Source of the DNA: Alkalicoccus urumqiensis
Lineage (GTDB): Bacteria > Bacillota > Bacilli > Bacillales > Salisediminibacteriaceae
Assembly: GCF_002993335.1 (NCBI RefSeq)
Contig: NZ_PVNS01000003.1
Location: 62,001-126,000 of the forward strand
DNA length: 64,000 nt
Direction: 5' to 3'
Shown here: positions 42,504 to 50,767 of the stretch, piece after piece
Numbering within the stretch: position 1 is the stretch's first letter
Layout of the letters: every line of letters starts with the position of its first letter
The notes under the pieces: generated by a model
What the model was told of the DNA's origin: nothing
The model's database searches: none
What the model saw: the letters and a program-made list of their open reading frames with translations, nothing else
Position numbers and translations under genes: made by a program

Positions 42504-43321
42504 ACAGAGAAGCTTACTGCCGGTATGTCTTAAAACCGTTTGTGCGGCGGGACCTTCCGCTGCTGCGAAGAGAAGTGGAGGCGCTCGCCGGTGCCATGTC
42601 GGAAGGCGAACCGGTCCTGTACGCCTACAATTCCCGGCGGGACGCCTTTTCCGGAAAAGCGCTGTTCGTCTTCTCCGACGAAACGCTCTACGTGCTGAGC
42701 CGGGAAGGAAAGGACGTCGTGCTGCTGCACGCCGCTTTCCCACTCGTCCGCGCCGTGCAGATCGAAACGCGCTCCTCCCGGTATTACCTCTATCTCACGC
42801 TCGACCGGCAGCCGCTTCAGTTTGAAATACCAAAGGACAAGAAAGGCACCGCCTTCATCCACCATATCCGCGATACGTTTCAGCCGGAGGAGTATTCCAA
42901 CACGTGGAGCCAGCGGGTCGACCGGAGAAACCGCGAGCTTCAGGCCGAACAGGAGCGGCTGGAAAAAGTGCGTATGGACGCCGCAGCCGCGCCGTTTAGG
43001 GAGGAGCCGGCGCTTCTTTGGACAAAGGAGACTGTCGACGTCCTCGCCGCCGAAGGCATCGCGCTCGCACCCGGCTCCGCCGTTCTCCACCGCCTGGAAA
43101 ACGGCGGCATCCTCTGGGAGCAGGACGGAACGAAGCGCTCCGGCATCTGTACCGCCGTGAAAGCAGACCTTCGCTCCAAAGAAGGCCTCGCCGTGCTGAC
43201 ACGGCTCGGCATCGAAGGGATCCCGGCCGGGGCCAGGCTCCTCGCCTTTGACGAAGACGGCGTGCAGAAGTATGTTCTCGTAAGGGAGGGAGCGGGGCTT
43301 CCACCGAAAGAGCAGGACTGA
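42500..43321 (+). CDS. Hypothetical protein with PH-like N-terminal domain
   Basis: The GTG at 42500 is chosen for the GTGA overlap and because CGGGAGGG is well spaced; an ATG at 42494 is too close. The 273-residue product has a bacterial PH-like region (about 25-130): KALFVFSDETLYVLSREGKD, VRAVQIETRSSRYYLYLTLD, FIHHIRDTFQPEE. A coiled segment (about 135-160) and a C-terminal alpha/beta part follow. It is soluble, with no membrane span. Function unknown. Confidence 0.7.
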   Translation: MNREAYCRYVLKPFVRRDLPLLRREVEALAGAMSEGEPVLYAYNSRRDAFSGKALFVFSDETLYVLSREGKDVVLLHAAFPLVRAVQIETRSSRYYLYLTLDRQPLQFEIPKDKKGTAFIHHIRDTFQPEEYSNTWSQRVDRRNRELQAEQERLEKVRMDAAAAPFREEPALLWTKETVDVLAAEGIALAPGSAVLHRLENGGILWEQDGTKRSGICTAVKADLRSKEGLAVLTRLGIEGIPAGARLLAFDEDGVQKYVLVREGAGLPPKEQD

Positions 43322-43352
43322 TCCTTCACGGGATCGGTGCTGCTTTTTTCTT
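43318..43352 (+). terminator. Likely terminator
   Basis: GATCC and GGATC pair in an imperfect hairpin right at the stop codon and are followed by TTTTTTCTTTT. Confidence 0.5.
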
Positions 43353-43492
43353 TTCCTGGATCCGCATCCGCACGTATGCAGGAAGTTGGATGGAATATGC
43401 ATAACGACTCCGACCTGTTGCATAACAGAAGGGCGAAAAAGATTTCAGACAATAAGGCTTGATTTCTTCCGGTGGACGATTTAGAATAAAAA

Positions 43493-43520
43493 TATAATTA
43501 GTTTGTATGGTAAACAAATT
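43493..43520 (+). promoter_or_regulatory. kdgK-uidA promoter box with XylR/ROK-type operator
   Basis: TATAAT (43493-43498) overlaps the operator-like palindrome AATTAGTTTG-N5-TAAACAAATT (43496-43520). The same pattern, TTAGTTTG with AAACAAATTAA, recurs before the transporter and uxaC genes. It resembles the XylR operator of Bacillus (TTAGTTTGTT...AACAAACTAA). The ROK protein encoded at 47724-48905 is the likely repressor. Confidence 0.75.
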
Positions 43521-43543
43521 AAAAAGAGAGAGGAGGAGATGTG

Positions 43544-44542
43544 ATGGCTTCGATCGTTACGGCAGGGGAAGTAATGATGCGTCTTACGCCGCCGGAGGCC
43601 GGACGGATTGCGGCAGCGGATTCGCTGAAGGTGCATATCGGCGGGGCGGAGGCGAACACGGCCTGTGCGCTTAGTGGACTCGGGCACGATGTCTCGCTCA
43701 TCAGCCGGCTGCCGGAGCATGATATCGGTACGCTTGCGGCGAGTTCTCTCCGCAGGCACGGCGTCCATCTGCAGCATGTGTCGAGAGGTTCCGGACGGAT
43801 GGGTCTGTATTTTGTGGAGGAAGGGGTTTCCATCCGCCCGTCGCAGGTTATCTACGACCGGAAACCGAGTGCGTTTACGGCGTTGACAGAAGAACCGGTG
43901 AAGCGGGAGTATGTACAGGGAGTGGAGGTGCTCCATCTCAGCGGCATTACGCCGGCGCTGAGTGACAGCGCGGCCGATTGGAGTCTGGAGTTGATGCAGG
44001 CAGCCCGGGAAGAAGGGGTCTGGATCAGCCTGGACATCAATTACCGCAGCAAACTGTGGAGTCACACGAGAGCGCTTGCCTGGGTGGAAAAGGCCCTTCC
44101 GTATGTGGATCACTGCTTTGCCGGCTGGAAAGATTTCGAATGGCTGTTCGGCTGGGAGAAAGCAGAAGGGGATCTTTCGTCCAGACTCGGGGCCTATTAC
44201 CGCCGCCTGGAAGAGGAATACGGCGTCAGGAGCGCTGCCTCCACCGACCGTACGATCCACGATGACGGGAGACATACGCTCCGGGGGTATGTGTATGAAA
44301 ACGGCCGTGTCACCGAAGGGGAAGGCATGACCTTTCAGCCTCTGGACCGGATCGGCGGCGGGGACGCCTTCGCAGCCGGTGTCCTTCACGGCATACAGAC
44401 GCACCAATCACCGGAGGAAACCGCCGCTTTCGCAGAGAGCCTGAGTGCCATGAACCATCTCGTCCGCGGCGACAATGCGTCGTTTTCGGAAGCGGAAGTC
44501 CAGCGTTTTGCAGCTCAGCTCAATCAGGATATCAGCCGCTGA
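43544..44542 (+). CDS. kdgK: 2-keto-3-deoxygluconate kinase (PfkB family)
   Basis: A 332-residue ribokinase-family enzyme that phosphorylates KDG to KDPG. ATG 43544 is 7 nt from AGGAGG; a GTG just before it is too close. The N-terminal IVTAGEVMMRLTPPEAG and VHIGGAEANTACALSGLGHD are typical of KDG kinases. The catalytic signature is DRIGGGDAFAAGVLHG (about 256-271, Asp as base). It is followed 37 nt later by uidA and shares its operator-controlled promoter. The Eda gene at the far end of the cluster takes the product. Confidence 0.9.
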   Translation: MASIVTAGEVMMRLTPPEAGRIAAADSLKVHIGGAEANTACALSGLGHDVSLISRLPEHDIGTLAASSLRRHGVHLQHVSRGSGRMGLYFVEEGVSIRPSQVIYDRKPSAFTALTEEPVKREYVQGVEVLHLSGITPALSDSAADWSLELMQAAREEGVWISLDINYRSKLWSHTRALAWVEKALPYVDHCFAGWKDFEWLFGWEKAEGDLSSRLGAYYRRLEEEYGVRSAASTDRTIHDDGRHTLRGYVYENGRVTEGEGMTFQPLDRIGGGDAFAAGVLHGIQTHQSPEETAAFAESLSAMNHLVRGDNASFSEAEVQRFAAQLNQDISR

Positions 44543-44579
44543 TACCGGGCGGAAACTACGATAATGGAGGAATGCACAT

Positions 44580-46391
44580 ATGTTATATCCAATCGCAACA
44601 GAAAGCCGCACACTGACTGATTTAAACGGAGTCTGGAAGTTTATGATTGACCGGGAGACCGAAACGGTCGATCCGGCATCGCCGATTCCTGCCGACCGCC
44701 GTATGGCTGTCCCGGCATCATTTAATGATCAGACTGTCGACCGCGACGTGCGTGAACACAGCGGGTACTTCTGGTACGAGCGGGAGTTCAGTGTGGCCAA
44801 GGCGCTGCTAAACGAGCGCGTGGTGCTCCGCTTTGGTTCGGCGACGCATGAGGCGTGGGTGTATGTGAACGGAAAGCAGGCGGCGTACCATAAAGGCGGC
44901 TTCATGCCGTTTGAAGCGGAGCTCAATGAGTATCTGGAGCCGGGAAAAAACCGGCTGACGATCCGCATCAGCAACCTGCTCGACCACACGACGCTTCCTG
45001 TCGGCAATTATTCGGAGAAGAAGACCGATGACGGCCGTCTGATCCGCAATGTGGATGAGAACTTTGATTTCTTCAACTACGCCGGGCTGCACCGGCCGGT
45101 CCGTCTGTACACGACGCCGAAAACGTACATTCAGGATATTACGATCGCACCCGAAGTGGATCTGCAGAACGGCAGTGCCGATGTGAACGTCTCGGTGGAA
45201 AGCGGCGGCAGCTTCGATGAGATCCGGGTCACTCTGATCGATGAGGACGGAGTGGAAGTGGGAGAAGCAGCCGGTGCGGAAACGTCGATTTCCGTGAAAC
45301 AAGTGCATCTCTGGGAACCGCTTCAGGCCTACTTGTATACAGCGCGTGTCGAAGGGGTGAACGACGGGGAGGTTGTCGATGTCTACGAGGAGCCGTTCGG
45401 CATCCGCAGCGTGGAGGTCAAGGATGCGCAGTTCCTCATTAACGGGAAGCCGTTTTACTTCAAGGGATTCGGTAAGCACGAGGATACGTATGTGAACGGA
45501 CGCGGGCTGAACGAGGCGTACAACGTGCTGGATATCAGCCTCATGAAGGATATGGGGGCGAACTCTTTTCGGACGTCGCACTATCCGTACTCCGAGGAAA
45601 TGATGCGCCTCTGTGACCGGGAAGGGATCGTGGTGATCGACGAAACGCCGGCAGTCGGCCTGATGGCGTCGTTTAATTTCGATATTTCTGCGCTGGAGCG
45701 CGGCGATTTCACCGACGATACGTGGGAGGTGCTCGACACGTCCGAGGCCCATGAGCAGGTGCTCCGGGAACTGGTGGCGCGGGATAAAAACCATGCGTCG
45801 GTCGTCATGTGGTCGATTGCCAACGAGGCGGCCAACTATGCCGACGGGGCGTATGAATACTTCAAGCCGCTGTTTGATCTGACGCGCTCGCTCGATCCGC
45901 AGAACCGTCCGTGCACGTACGTGAACATCATGATGGCGACACCGAAGGCGGACAGAAGCTCGGAGCTCGTGGACGTGCTGGCGTTAAACCGCTACTACGG
46001 CTGGTATGTGCAGAACGGCGATTTGAAAACGGCGGAGGAGAAAACGCGCGCCGAGCTGAAAGAGTGGTCGGAGAAGCATCCGGAGAAGCCGATCATGTAT
46101 ACGGAGTACGGAGCGGATACCGTCGCCGGCTTCCACAGCCCGTACGGCGAACCGTTTTCGGAGGAGTACCAGCAGGAGTATTACCAGATGAACAGCCGCG
46201 TCTTCGACGAGTTCCCGAATTTCGTCGGCGAACAGCTGTGGAACTTCGCCGATTTCCAGACGAAGTTCGGTATTATGCGGGCCCAGGGCAACAAGAAGGG
46301 GATCTTCACGCGCTCCCGCGAGCCGAAAATGACGGTCCAGTACCTGAAGCAGCGCTGGAGCAGCATTCCGGAGTTCGGCTACAAAAAATAA
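44580..46391 (+). CDS. uidA: Beta-glucuronidase (GH2)
   Basis: A 603-residue cytosolic enzyme releasing glucuronate from beta-glucuronides; the length equals the E. coli enzyme. The order is sugar-binding (1-180), immunoglobulin-like (180-275) and TIM barrel (275-603). The acid/base Glu is in MWSIANEAANYADGA (near 416), and the nucleophile in PIMYTEYGADTVAGFH (near 508). RYYGWYVQNGDL and the glucuronate-specific NxK site, GNKKGIFTR (near 570), are present, which separates it from galactosidases. There is no signal peptide, so import of glucuronide by the GPH transporter must come first. Confidence 0.95.
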   Translation: MLYPIATESRTLTDLNGVWKFMIDRETETVDPASPIPADRRMAVPASFNDQTVDRDVREHSGYFWYEREFSVAKALLNERVVLRFGSATHEAWVYVNGKQAAYHKGGFMPFEAELNEYLEPGKNRLTIRISNLLDHTTLPVGNYSEKKTDDGRLIRNVDENFDFFNYAGLHRPVRLYTTPKTYIQDITIAPEVDLQNGSADVNVSVESGGSFDEIRVTLIDEDGVEVGEAAGAETSISVKQVHLWEPLQAYLYTARVEGVNDGEVVDVYEEPFGIRSVEVKDAQFLINGKPFYFKGFGKHEDTYVNGRGLNEAYNVLDISLMKDMGANSFRTSHYPYSEEMMRLCDREGIVVIDETPAVGLMASFNFDISALERGDFTDDTWEVLDTSEAHEQVLRELVARDKNHASVVMWSIANEAANYADGAYEYFKPLFDLTRSLDPQNRPCTYVNIMMATPKADRSSELVDVLALNRYYGWYVQNGDLKTAEEKTRAELKEWSEKHPEKPIMYTEYGADTVAGFHSPYGEPFSEEYQQEYYQMNSRVFDEFPNFVGEQLWNFADFQTKFGIMRAQGNKKGIFTRSREPKMTVQYLKQRWSSIPEFGYKK

Positions 46392-46406
46392 CCGTACCAG
46401 CGGCAG

Positions 46407-46433
46407 AGCCGGGCACAGACGTGTCCGGCTTTT
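46407..46433 (+). terminator. Terminator after uidA
   Basis: AGCCGGGCAC pairs with GTGTCCGGCT (one G-T pair) around AGAC and is followed by TTT. The following 100 bp hold only a short unexplained frame. Confidence 0.75.
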
Positions 46434-46535
46434 GGCATGCGGAAGAAGAGAGAGGGGGAGTTGGAGCAGTGTCCGGTTTCAGCGTGCAGCAGTCTCACAA
46501 CGACGGCTGGCGCTCTGCCAAAACCTTATAACACT

Positions 46536-46587
46536 AAAAACCGAACGGCCCTGTCTCTCGTATCAGCGTTTCAGGATCGTTCGGTTT
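46536..46587. terminator. Bidirectional terminator below the toxin gene
   Basis: AAAACCGAACG pairs with CGTTCGGTTT around a ~30-nt loop. A/T runs on both sides fit termination of the minus-strand toxin operon. Confidence 0.6.
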
Positions 46588-46688
46588 CGTTGGTTTTGTA
46601 GAGGTTTTAGACGTCGTAGTATTCGGTTTTAGAAGGCTGGGGATAGTGCTCTCTCAGGCTTTTATAAATATAGTTGTTTATCTATGAT

Positions 46689-47078
46689 TTAATCAAACCT
46701 GTCACTTCGCTGCTCGCTTTCATTATAGATCGGCGGCGGCTCATGACGGAATCCTACTGCTTTCAGGTAGATGCATGTATGATTCTCATCGTATTTATAA
46801 ATCAACCGCATGTCGGGTTTGGCCCCTTTGATGCCCCGCACATGGGGAGAGGAAAACCATTTGCATGCATAATACCCCAGAGCTGCCGACCGGCCATGCT
46901 GGAGTGGTTTGGACAATTGATACGGCGACCGTTTCAAGCGCTGAATTTCTTGTTCTAATTGGTCCACTAATAGATAAAAGGATGCTTCAGGATCGGAAAC
47001 AGCCGATGTCTGCTGAAGAAATTGTTGGATACGGGGCAGGTCTTTTTTGAAAAAATCCTGGTGGTATTTTTCTTCCAT
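46689..47078 (-). CDS. Putative toxin of a type II toxin-antitoxin-like pair
   Basis: A 129-residue basic protein. Its C-terminal half has a RelE/ParE-like strand order: GIKGAKPDMRLIYKYDENHT, then IYLKAVGFRHEPPPIY. The N-terminal half is helical (DLPRIQQFLQQ, LVDQLEQEIQRLK). It lies 13 nt behind the smaller partner gene, with TAAGGATAG as ribosome site. RelE-fold toxins cut mRNA on the ribosome. The family match is by pattern only. Confidence 0.6.
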   Translation of the reverse strand: MEEKYHQDFFKKDLPRIQQFLQQTSAVSDPEASFYLLVDQLEQEIQRLKRSPYQLSKPLQHGRSAALGYYACKWFSSPHVRGIKGAKPDMRLIYKYDENHTCIYLKAVGFRHEPPPIYNESEQRSDRFD

Positions 47079-47091
47079 ATGGAGTCTATCC

Positions 47092-47424
47092 TTACCGGGA
47101 CTTTCCCTGTTGCCGGGTGTACCACTCGGCTAAAGATGTGCCTTCAGGCTTTGATGTCCACTGCCCGGGCGCTTCGTCCGGATCCCGACGGTTCCCATAC
47201 CGCTGTTCCATCTCCAGGCTTTCCACTTCTGCTTCCAACTTTTCCAGCCGGTCGATCAATTCATTATACGTATTAATTTCCAGCATCGTTACCTTTGTCA
47301 CATTATTAAAATTAAATGCCAGCTTCCGCTCTCGTTCCAGCAGTTCCAATAATTTAGCTTGAGACATGGTGCGTAACTCTTTGGCCGCATAAATCTGCTG
47401 CGAGTTAAATTCTTTTGTGACCAT
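47092..47424 (-). CDS. Putative antitoxin partner
   Basis: A 110-residue protein; ATG 47424 is chosen over an earlier GTG for its spacing from AAGGGAG. The N-terminal half resembles a small DNA-binding or dimerisation region (QIYAAKELRTMSQAKLLELL). A coiled coil (YNELIDRLEKLEAEVESLEM) and a disordered polar tail (DPDEAPGQWTSKPEG) follow, as in antitoxins that wrap their toxin. It is the first gene of the pair, below a perfect 40-bp palindrome. Confidence 0.6.
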   Translation of the reverse strand: MVTKEFNSQQIYAAKELRTMSQAKLLELLERERKLAFNFNNVTKVTMLEINTYNELIDRLEKLEAEVESLEMEQRYGNRRDPDEAPGQWTSKPEGTSLAEWYTRQQGKSR

Positions 47425-47497
47425 GACCCTCACTCCCTTTCTTATCCTGCATGGAGGACTTTTCTTAATTATACCGTAAAGCCAATGAAATGACTAA

Positions 47498-47537
47498 ATA
47501 TATGTACAATATAATGCACATAATATTGTACATATAT
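47498..47537. promoter_or_regulatory. Perfect 15-bp-arm palindrome upstream of the TA-like pair
   Basis: ATATATGTACAATAT (47498-47512) and ATATTGTACATATAT (47523-47537) are exact inverted arms around a 10-nt centre. It contains TACAAT/TATAAT-like boxes. The likely role is an operator for autorepression by the antitoxin. Confidence 0.75.
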
Positions 47538-47603
47538 GATTGCAGCTGTCGTCCGTCGGTAGTCCCATAGCAGGAGGCTGAAACAAAAGCTTTTGACCAC
47601 ATG

Positions 47604-47654
47604 AAAAAACCGAACGGTGAGGACCCACTATCGGAGGTTCCTCATCGTTCGGTT
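47604..47654 (-). terminator. Terminator of the ROK regulator gene
   Basis: On the minus strand AACCGAACGATGAGGAA pairs with TCCTCACCGTTCGGTT and is followed by TTTT. Confidence 0.8.
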
Positions 47655-47723
47655 CATCGTATTATTCGGCTTTAGACAACTGGATGGCCGCTCTTTCCCG
47701 GCTCCACAATCTGAAAGGTGGGA

Positions 47724-48905
47724 TCAGGAGGTGGGTTCGAGGTGAAGGTCCTGATCGTGGTGGACCATGATCTGAATGTCGAAGTATTCTTTTAACGCGA
47801 GCGCGGCACCGCCGAGGGCACACGCGGGACGCCCGATCGTGGAGGTGCGGATTTCGCGGTAGTGGTTGAACCGGGAATGGAGCTTCTCCTGGATCATGCC
47901 GATGATCTCCGGATTCTCGTTAAAAATCGAGCCGTTGATGACGATTTTCTCCGGGTTGAAAATGTTGATAATGTTGTTCACGCCGGCTGCGAGATATTTA
48001 ATATAGTAGGCGAGAAGCGGCTCGGAGGATGAGGACTGGAATACTTTTTCAATCCGTTCCGCTTCTGTCAGCAGCGGATATTCCTGTTCGAGCTGCTGTT
48101 TCAGCGACCGCTCGGAGGCGTAAAGCTCCCAGCAGCCCTGGTTGCCGCACGCGCAGATCTTCCCGTCCGGCTGGATGATCATATGGCCGATTTCCCCGGC
48201 GAAGCCCTGGTAGCCGCGGTAAATGTTATGGTCCTGAATGATGCCAAGACCGATGCCGGAGTACAGCGTCAGGCAGAAAAGGTCGCTGATGAACTCCGAA
48301 TAGACCTGCTCGGCAAACACGCTCAAATTGGCGTTGTTGTCGATGTGCACCTCTGTCTGAAACAGCTCCGCAAGCTTTTGTTCGATCTCCTGATCCTGCC
48401 AGTGGGGGCGGGGGGAGTAGACGATCTGCTCGTCGGTGCTGACGATGCCGTGGATGCCGACGCCGATGCCGACGAGTCCGTGCGGTGTGTACGTCTTCTC
48501 CAGCTCCCGGATTTTCGGTGTCAGAAGCTCCTCAAGCAGCGCTGTAATATCCTCCATCTCCTGGGACGGGAGTTCGTGGCTTTCCTGTTGAATGACCGTC
48601 CCGTTGAAATCGGCGAACACGATCAGCAGGCTGTCGGCGTCGATGTCGATCCCGATGCTGAAGCCGGCCTGCCGGTTGATTTCCAGTAAAATCGGCTTTC
48701 TGCCGCGGGTCGTCGTTTCCCCGATACTCCGCTCGACAAAAAAGCCCTCTTCGATCAGGTCGTTCACCTGTACGGATACAGTCGCTTTGTTCAGTCCGGT
48801 CGCACGCGACAGTTCACTCCGGGAGAGCCGGCCGTTTTTAATCAGCTCCTCCATGAGTATGCGCCGGTTCATTTTCTTTATATAGGCAGCATCTCCAGTA
48901 TTCAC
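47724..48905 (-). CDS. ROK family transcriptional repressor, XylR-like
   Basis: A 393-residue regulator. The GTG at 48905 is chosen for AAAGGAG before it. The winged-helix HTH (about 12-70) has NGRLSRSELSRATGLNKATV and GRKPILLEINRQAG. The ROK sugar-binding part has GIGVGIHGIVS, FAGEIGHMIIQPDG and the zinc loop ICACGNQGCWELYAS. It most likely binds a hexuronate intermediate and releases the XylR-type operators before kdgK, the transporter and uxaC. It sits between the two arms of the regulon on the opposite strand. Confidence 0.88.
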   Translation of the reverse strand: MNTGDAAYIKKMNRRILMEELIKNGRLSRSELSRATGLNKATVSVQVNDLIEEGFFVERSIGETTTRGRKPILLEINRQAGFSIGIDIDADSLLIVFADFNGTVIQQESHELPSQEMEDITALLEELLTPKIRELEKTYTPHGLVGIGVGIHGIVSTDEQIVYSPRPHWQDQEIEQKLAELFQTEVHIDNNANLSVFAEQVYSEFISDLFCLTLYSGIGLGIIQDHNIYRGYQGFAGEIGHMIIQPDGKICACGNQGCWELYASERSLKQQLEQEYPLLTEAERIEKVFQSSSSEPLLAYYIKYLAAGVNNIINIFNPEKIVINGSIFNENPEIIGMIQEKLHSRFNHYREIRTSTIGRPACALGGAALALKEYFDIQIMVHHDQDLHLEPTS

Positions 48906-49044
48906 AGCAGCAGTCTCCTTTCTCTTTTTCAATATGTTTACCCGAAAAACTTATTCTTCTATTATAGCAAATCTTTCCACGTTCTGTCGAAAGGGCATGC
49001 AGAGAAAAATGTCGAAAAAGAGAAAAAAACTTCGCAGAAAAGGG

Positions 49045-49109
49045 TTGTTTTTACCCGGACCTCCTTATATAATTCAATTAATAGTTTGATTGATAAACAA
49101 ATTAATTAA
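49045..49109 (+). promoter_or_regulatory. Transporter gene promoter with ROK operator
   Basis: TTGTTT (49045-49050) and TATAAT (49068-49073) are 17 bp apart. Immediately downstream lies the operator AATAGTTTG-N6-AAACAAATTAATT (about 49078-49109), which would block the promoter when bound. Confidence 0.8.
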
Positions 49110-49130
49110 AAGGAGGTCTTCGACAGAAAT

Positions 49131-49144
49131 TGTAAGCGATTGCA
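49131..49144 (+). promoter_or_regulatory. CcpA cre box
   Basis: TGTAAGCGATTGCA matches the cre consensus TGNAANCGNTNNCA at every fixed position. It lies between the promoter and the transporter start, where CcpA acts as a roadblock in the presence of preferred sugars. Confidence 0.8.
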
Positions 49145-49169
49145 GATTCTATGACAGGAAGGTGATTCG

Positions 49170-50690
49170 ATGTCCGCTGAAGAGAAAGTCTACACGGGAA
49201 AGTACCATTCCGCCAAAATGTGGCAGATAGCATTTTTCGCCCTGAATAACACGGCTACCAACATTTATTTGTTCGCAATGGGATTTGTCACATACTACGC
49301 CACCGGCATTGCCGGGCTTTCCGTTTTGATCGTCAGTACCGTGTTAACGGCGATGAGGGCGTTTGACGCCGTCACGGATCCAATTATCGGCTTTATCGTG
49401 GATAGAACGGAAACGCGGTTCGGAAAATTCCGTCCGATCATGGTGCTCGGTAACATTGTGCTCGCCGTCTCGTTTTTACTCATGTTTACGTTGACGCACG
49501 AGCTGCCGCTCGCCGCTCAGCTGCCATTTTTCGTTCTGATTCATGCCATCTACATTTTAGGCTACACGATGCAGACGACGATGACGCGCGCAGCGCAGAC
49601 GGTGCTGACAAACAACCCGAAGCAGCGCCCGCTGTTTACGATTTTTGACTCGGTTTACAACATACTGCTGTTTACCGGCGGGCAGCTGTTCGTCGCCGCG
49701 TACCTTGTCGAAAAGTATGGAGATTTCACACTCGGGTTCTTCGCCGAACTAAATACGATCGTTGTGACAGCCTCAGCCATCTTCACGGTGCTTGCGGTCA
49801 TTGCGATCCGGTCGAAGGACCAGAAGGAATTTTTCGGCCTGTCTGATTTTGCGCCGAAAGTGCGCTTCCGTGATTACTGGCCGATTTTAAAAAACAACCG
49901 GCCGATCCGCATGCTCGTCCTGGCTGCCTCTACGGATAAACTTGCCGGTCAGGTCATGCAGCAGCAGGTCGCCCAGGTGATGTTCTTCGGTATTATTCTC
50001 GGCAACTTTGCTTTAAGCGGCACCGTGTCGATGATAGCGATCGCACCGAGTCTTCTCATTACGTATCTCGGTGTCATGTACGCACGAAAGCGCGGCTTAA
50101 AACGAACGCTCGTCGCCGCTTCTTGGGCTGGTGTCATTGCCTTTACGACGTTGTTTGTCCTGTTTTATCTGTTCGATCCGCAGGAGTTTACGCTGGCGGA
50201 ATTCGGTGTACTGACGGTCGTTTTCCTCGCCCTCTACAGCGTTGGACGCGGGGTGAGTACGCTCGGCCCGTCGATTGTTATTCCGATGATTGCCGACGTG
50301 GCGGACTATGAAACGTACCGCACAGGCAGGTACGTGCCGGGAATGCTCGGTGCCCTGTTTTCTCTCGTTGATAAAGCCGTCTCCTCGCTCGCGCCGGCAA
50401 TTGTCGGTGGACTCGTTGCCGTGATCGGTTTCCGGGATGAATTCCCGACGGTCGATGACACACTGACAGACGGGCTGCTCTTCGTCGGACTGCTGGCGAT
50501 TCTCGGTATTCCGGTCCTCATGTGGCTCGTTTCTATTATTGCGATGAAATTTTACGAGCTGGATTCGGAGCGGATGGAAGAGATTCAGGCAGAAATTGCG
50601 AAGACGAAAGAAGAGATTCTCGAAGGCAAAGAACGCCGGGAGAAGTACGGAACGAGTGTGAAAGGTGAAGATCCGGAAAAGAAAGAATAA
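49170..50690 (+). CDS. GPH family glucuronide:cation symporter
   Basis: A 506-residue MFS-related transporter behind GGAAGGTGATTCG. Twelve helices are seen, with the GPH signature RAFDAVTDPIIGFIVDRTETRFGKFRP (here interrupted: RAFDAVTDPIIGFIVD, then ETRFGKFRP) near 62-90. IADVADYETYRTGRYVPGML follows in the second half. It resembles UidB/YjmB-type carriers, and its place between the ROK gene and uxaC makes glucuronide or glucuronate the probable substrate. It has its own operator and cre box. Confidence 0.88.
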   Translation: MSAEEKVYTGKYHSAKMWQIAFFALNNTATNIYLFAMGFVTYYATGIAGLSVLIVSTVLTAMRAFDAVTDPIIGFIVDRTETRFGKFRPIMVLGNIVLAVSFLLMFTLTHELPLAAQLPFFVLIHAIYILGYTMQTTMTRAAQTVLTNNPKQRPLFTIFDSVYNILLFTGGQLFVAAYLVEKYGDFTLGFFAELNTIVVTASAIFTVLAVIAIRSKDQKEFFGLSDFAPKVRFRDYWPILKNNRPIRMLVLAASTDKLAGQVMQQQVAQVMFFGIILGNFALSGTVSMIAIAPSLLITYLGVMYARKRGLKRTLVAASWAGVIAFTTLFVLFYLFDPQEFTLAEFGVLTVVFLALYSVGRGVSTLGPSIVIPMIADVADYETYRTGRYVPGMLGALFSLVDKAVSSLAPAIVGGLVAVIGFRDEFPTVDDTLTDGLLFVGLLAILGIPVLMWLVSIIAMKFYELDSERMEEIQAEIAKTKEEILEGKERREKYGTSVKGEDPEKKE

Positions 50691-50723
50691 AGGGCTTGCA
50701 ATACAGAAATCAACGCGTTAAAC

Positions 50724-50752
50724 TATAATTAGTTTATTAGTCAAACAATTAA
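50724..50752 (+). promoter_or_regulatory. uxaC operon -10 box and ROK operator
   Basis: TATAAT (50724-50729) overlaps AATTAGTTTATTAGTCAAAC (start of the palindrome ending ..AACAATTAA at 50752). No good -35 box is spaced correctly, so an activator or read-through from the transporter gene is possible. Confidence 0.7.
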
Positions 50753-50767
50753 GTGGGGGTGACACAC

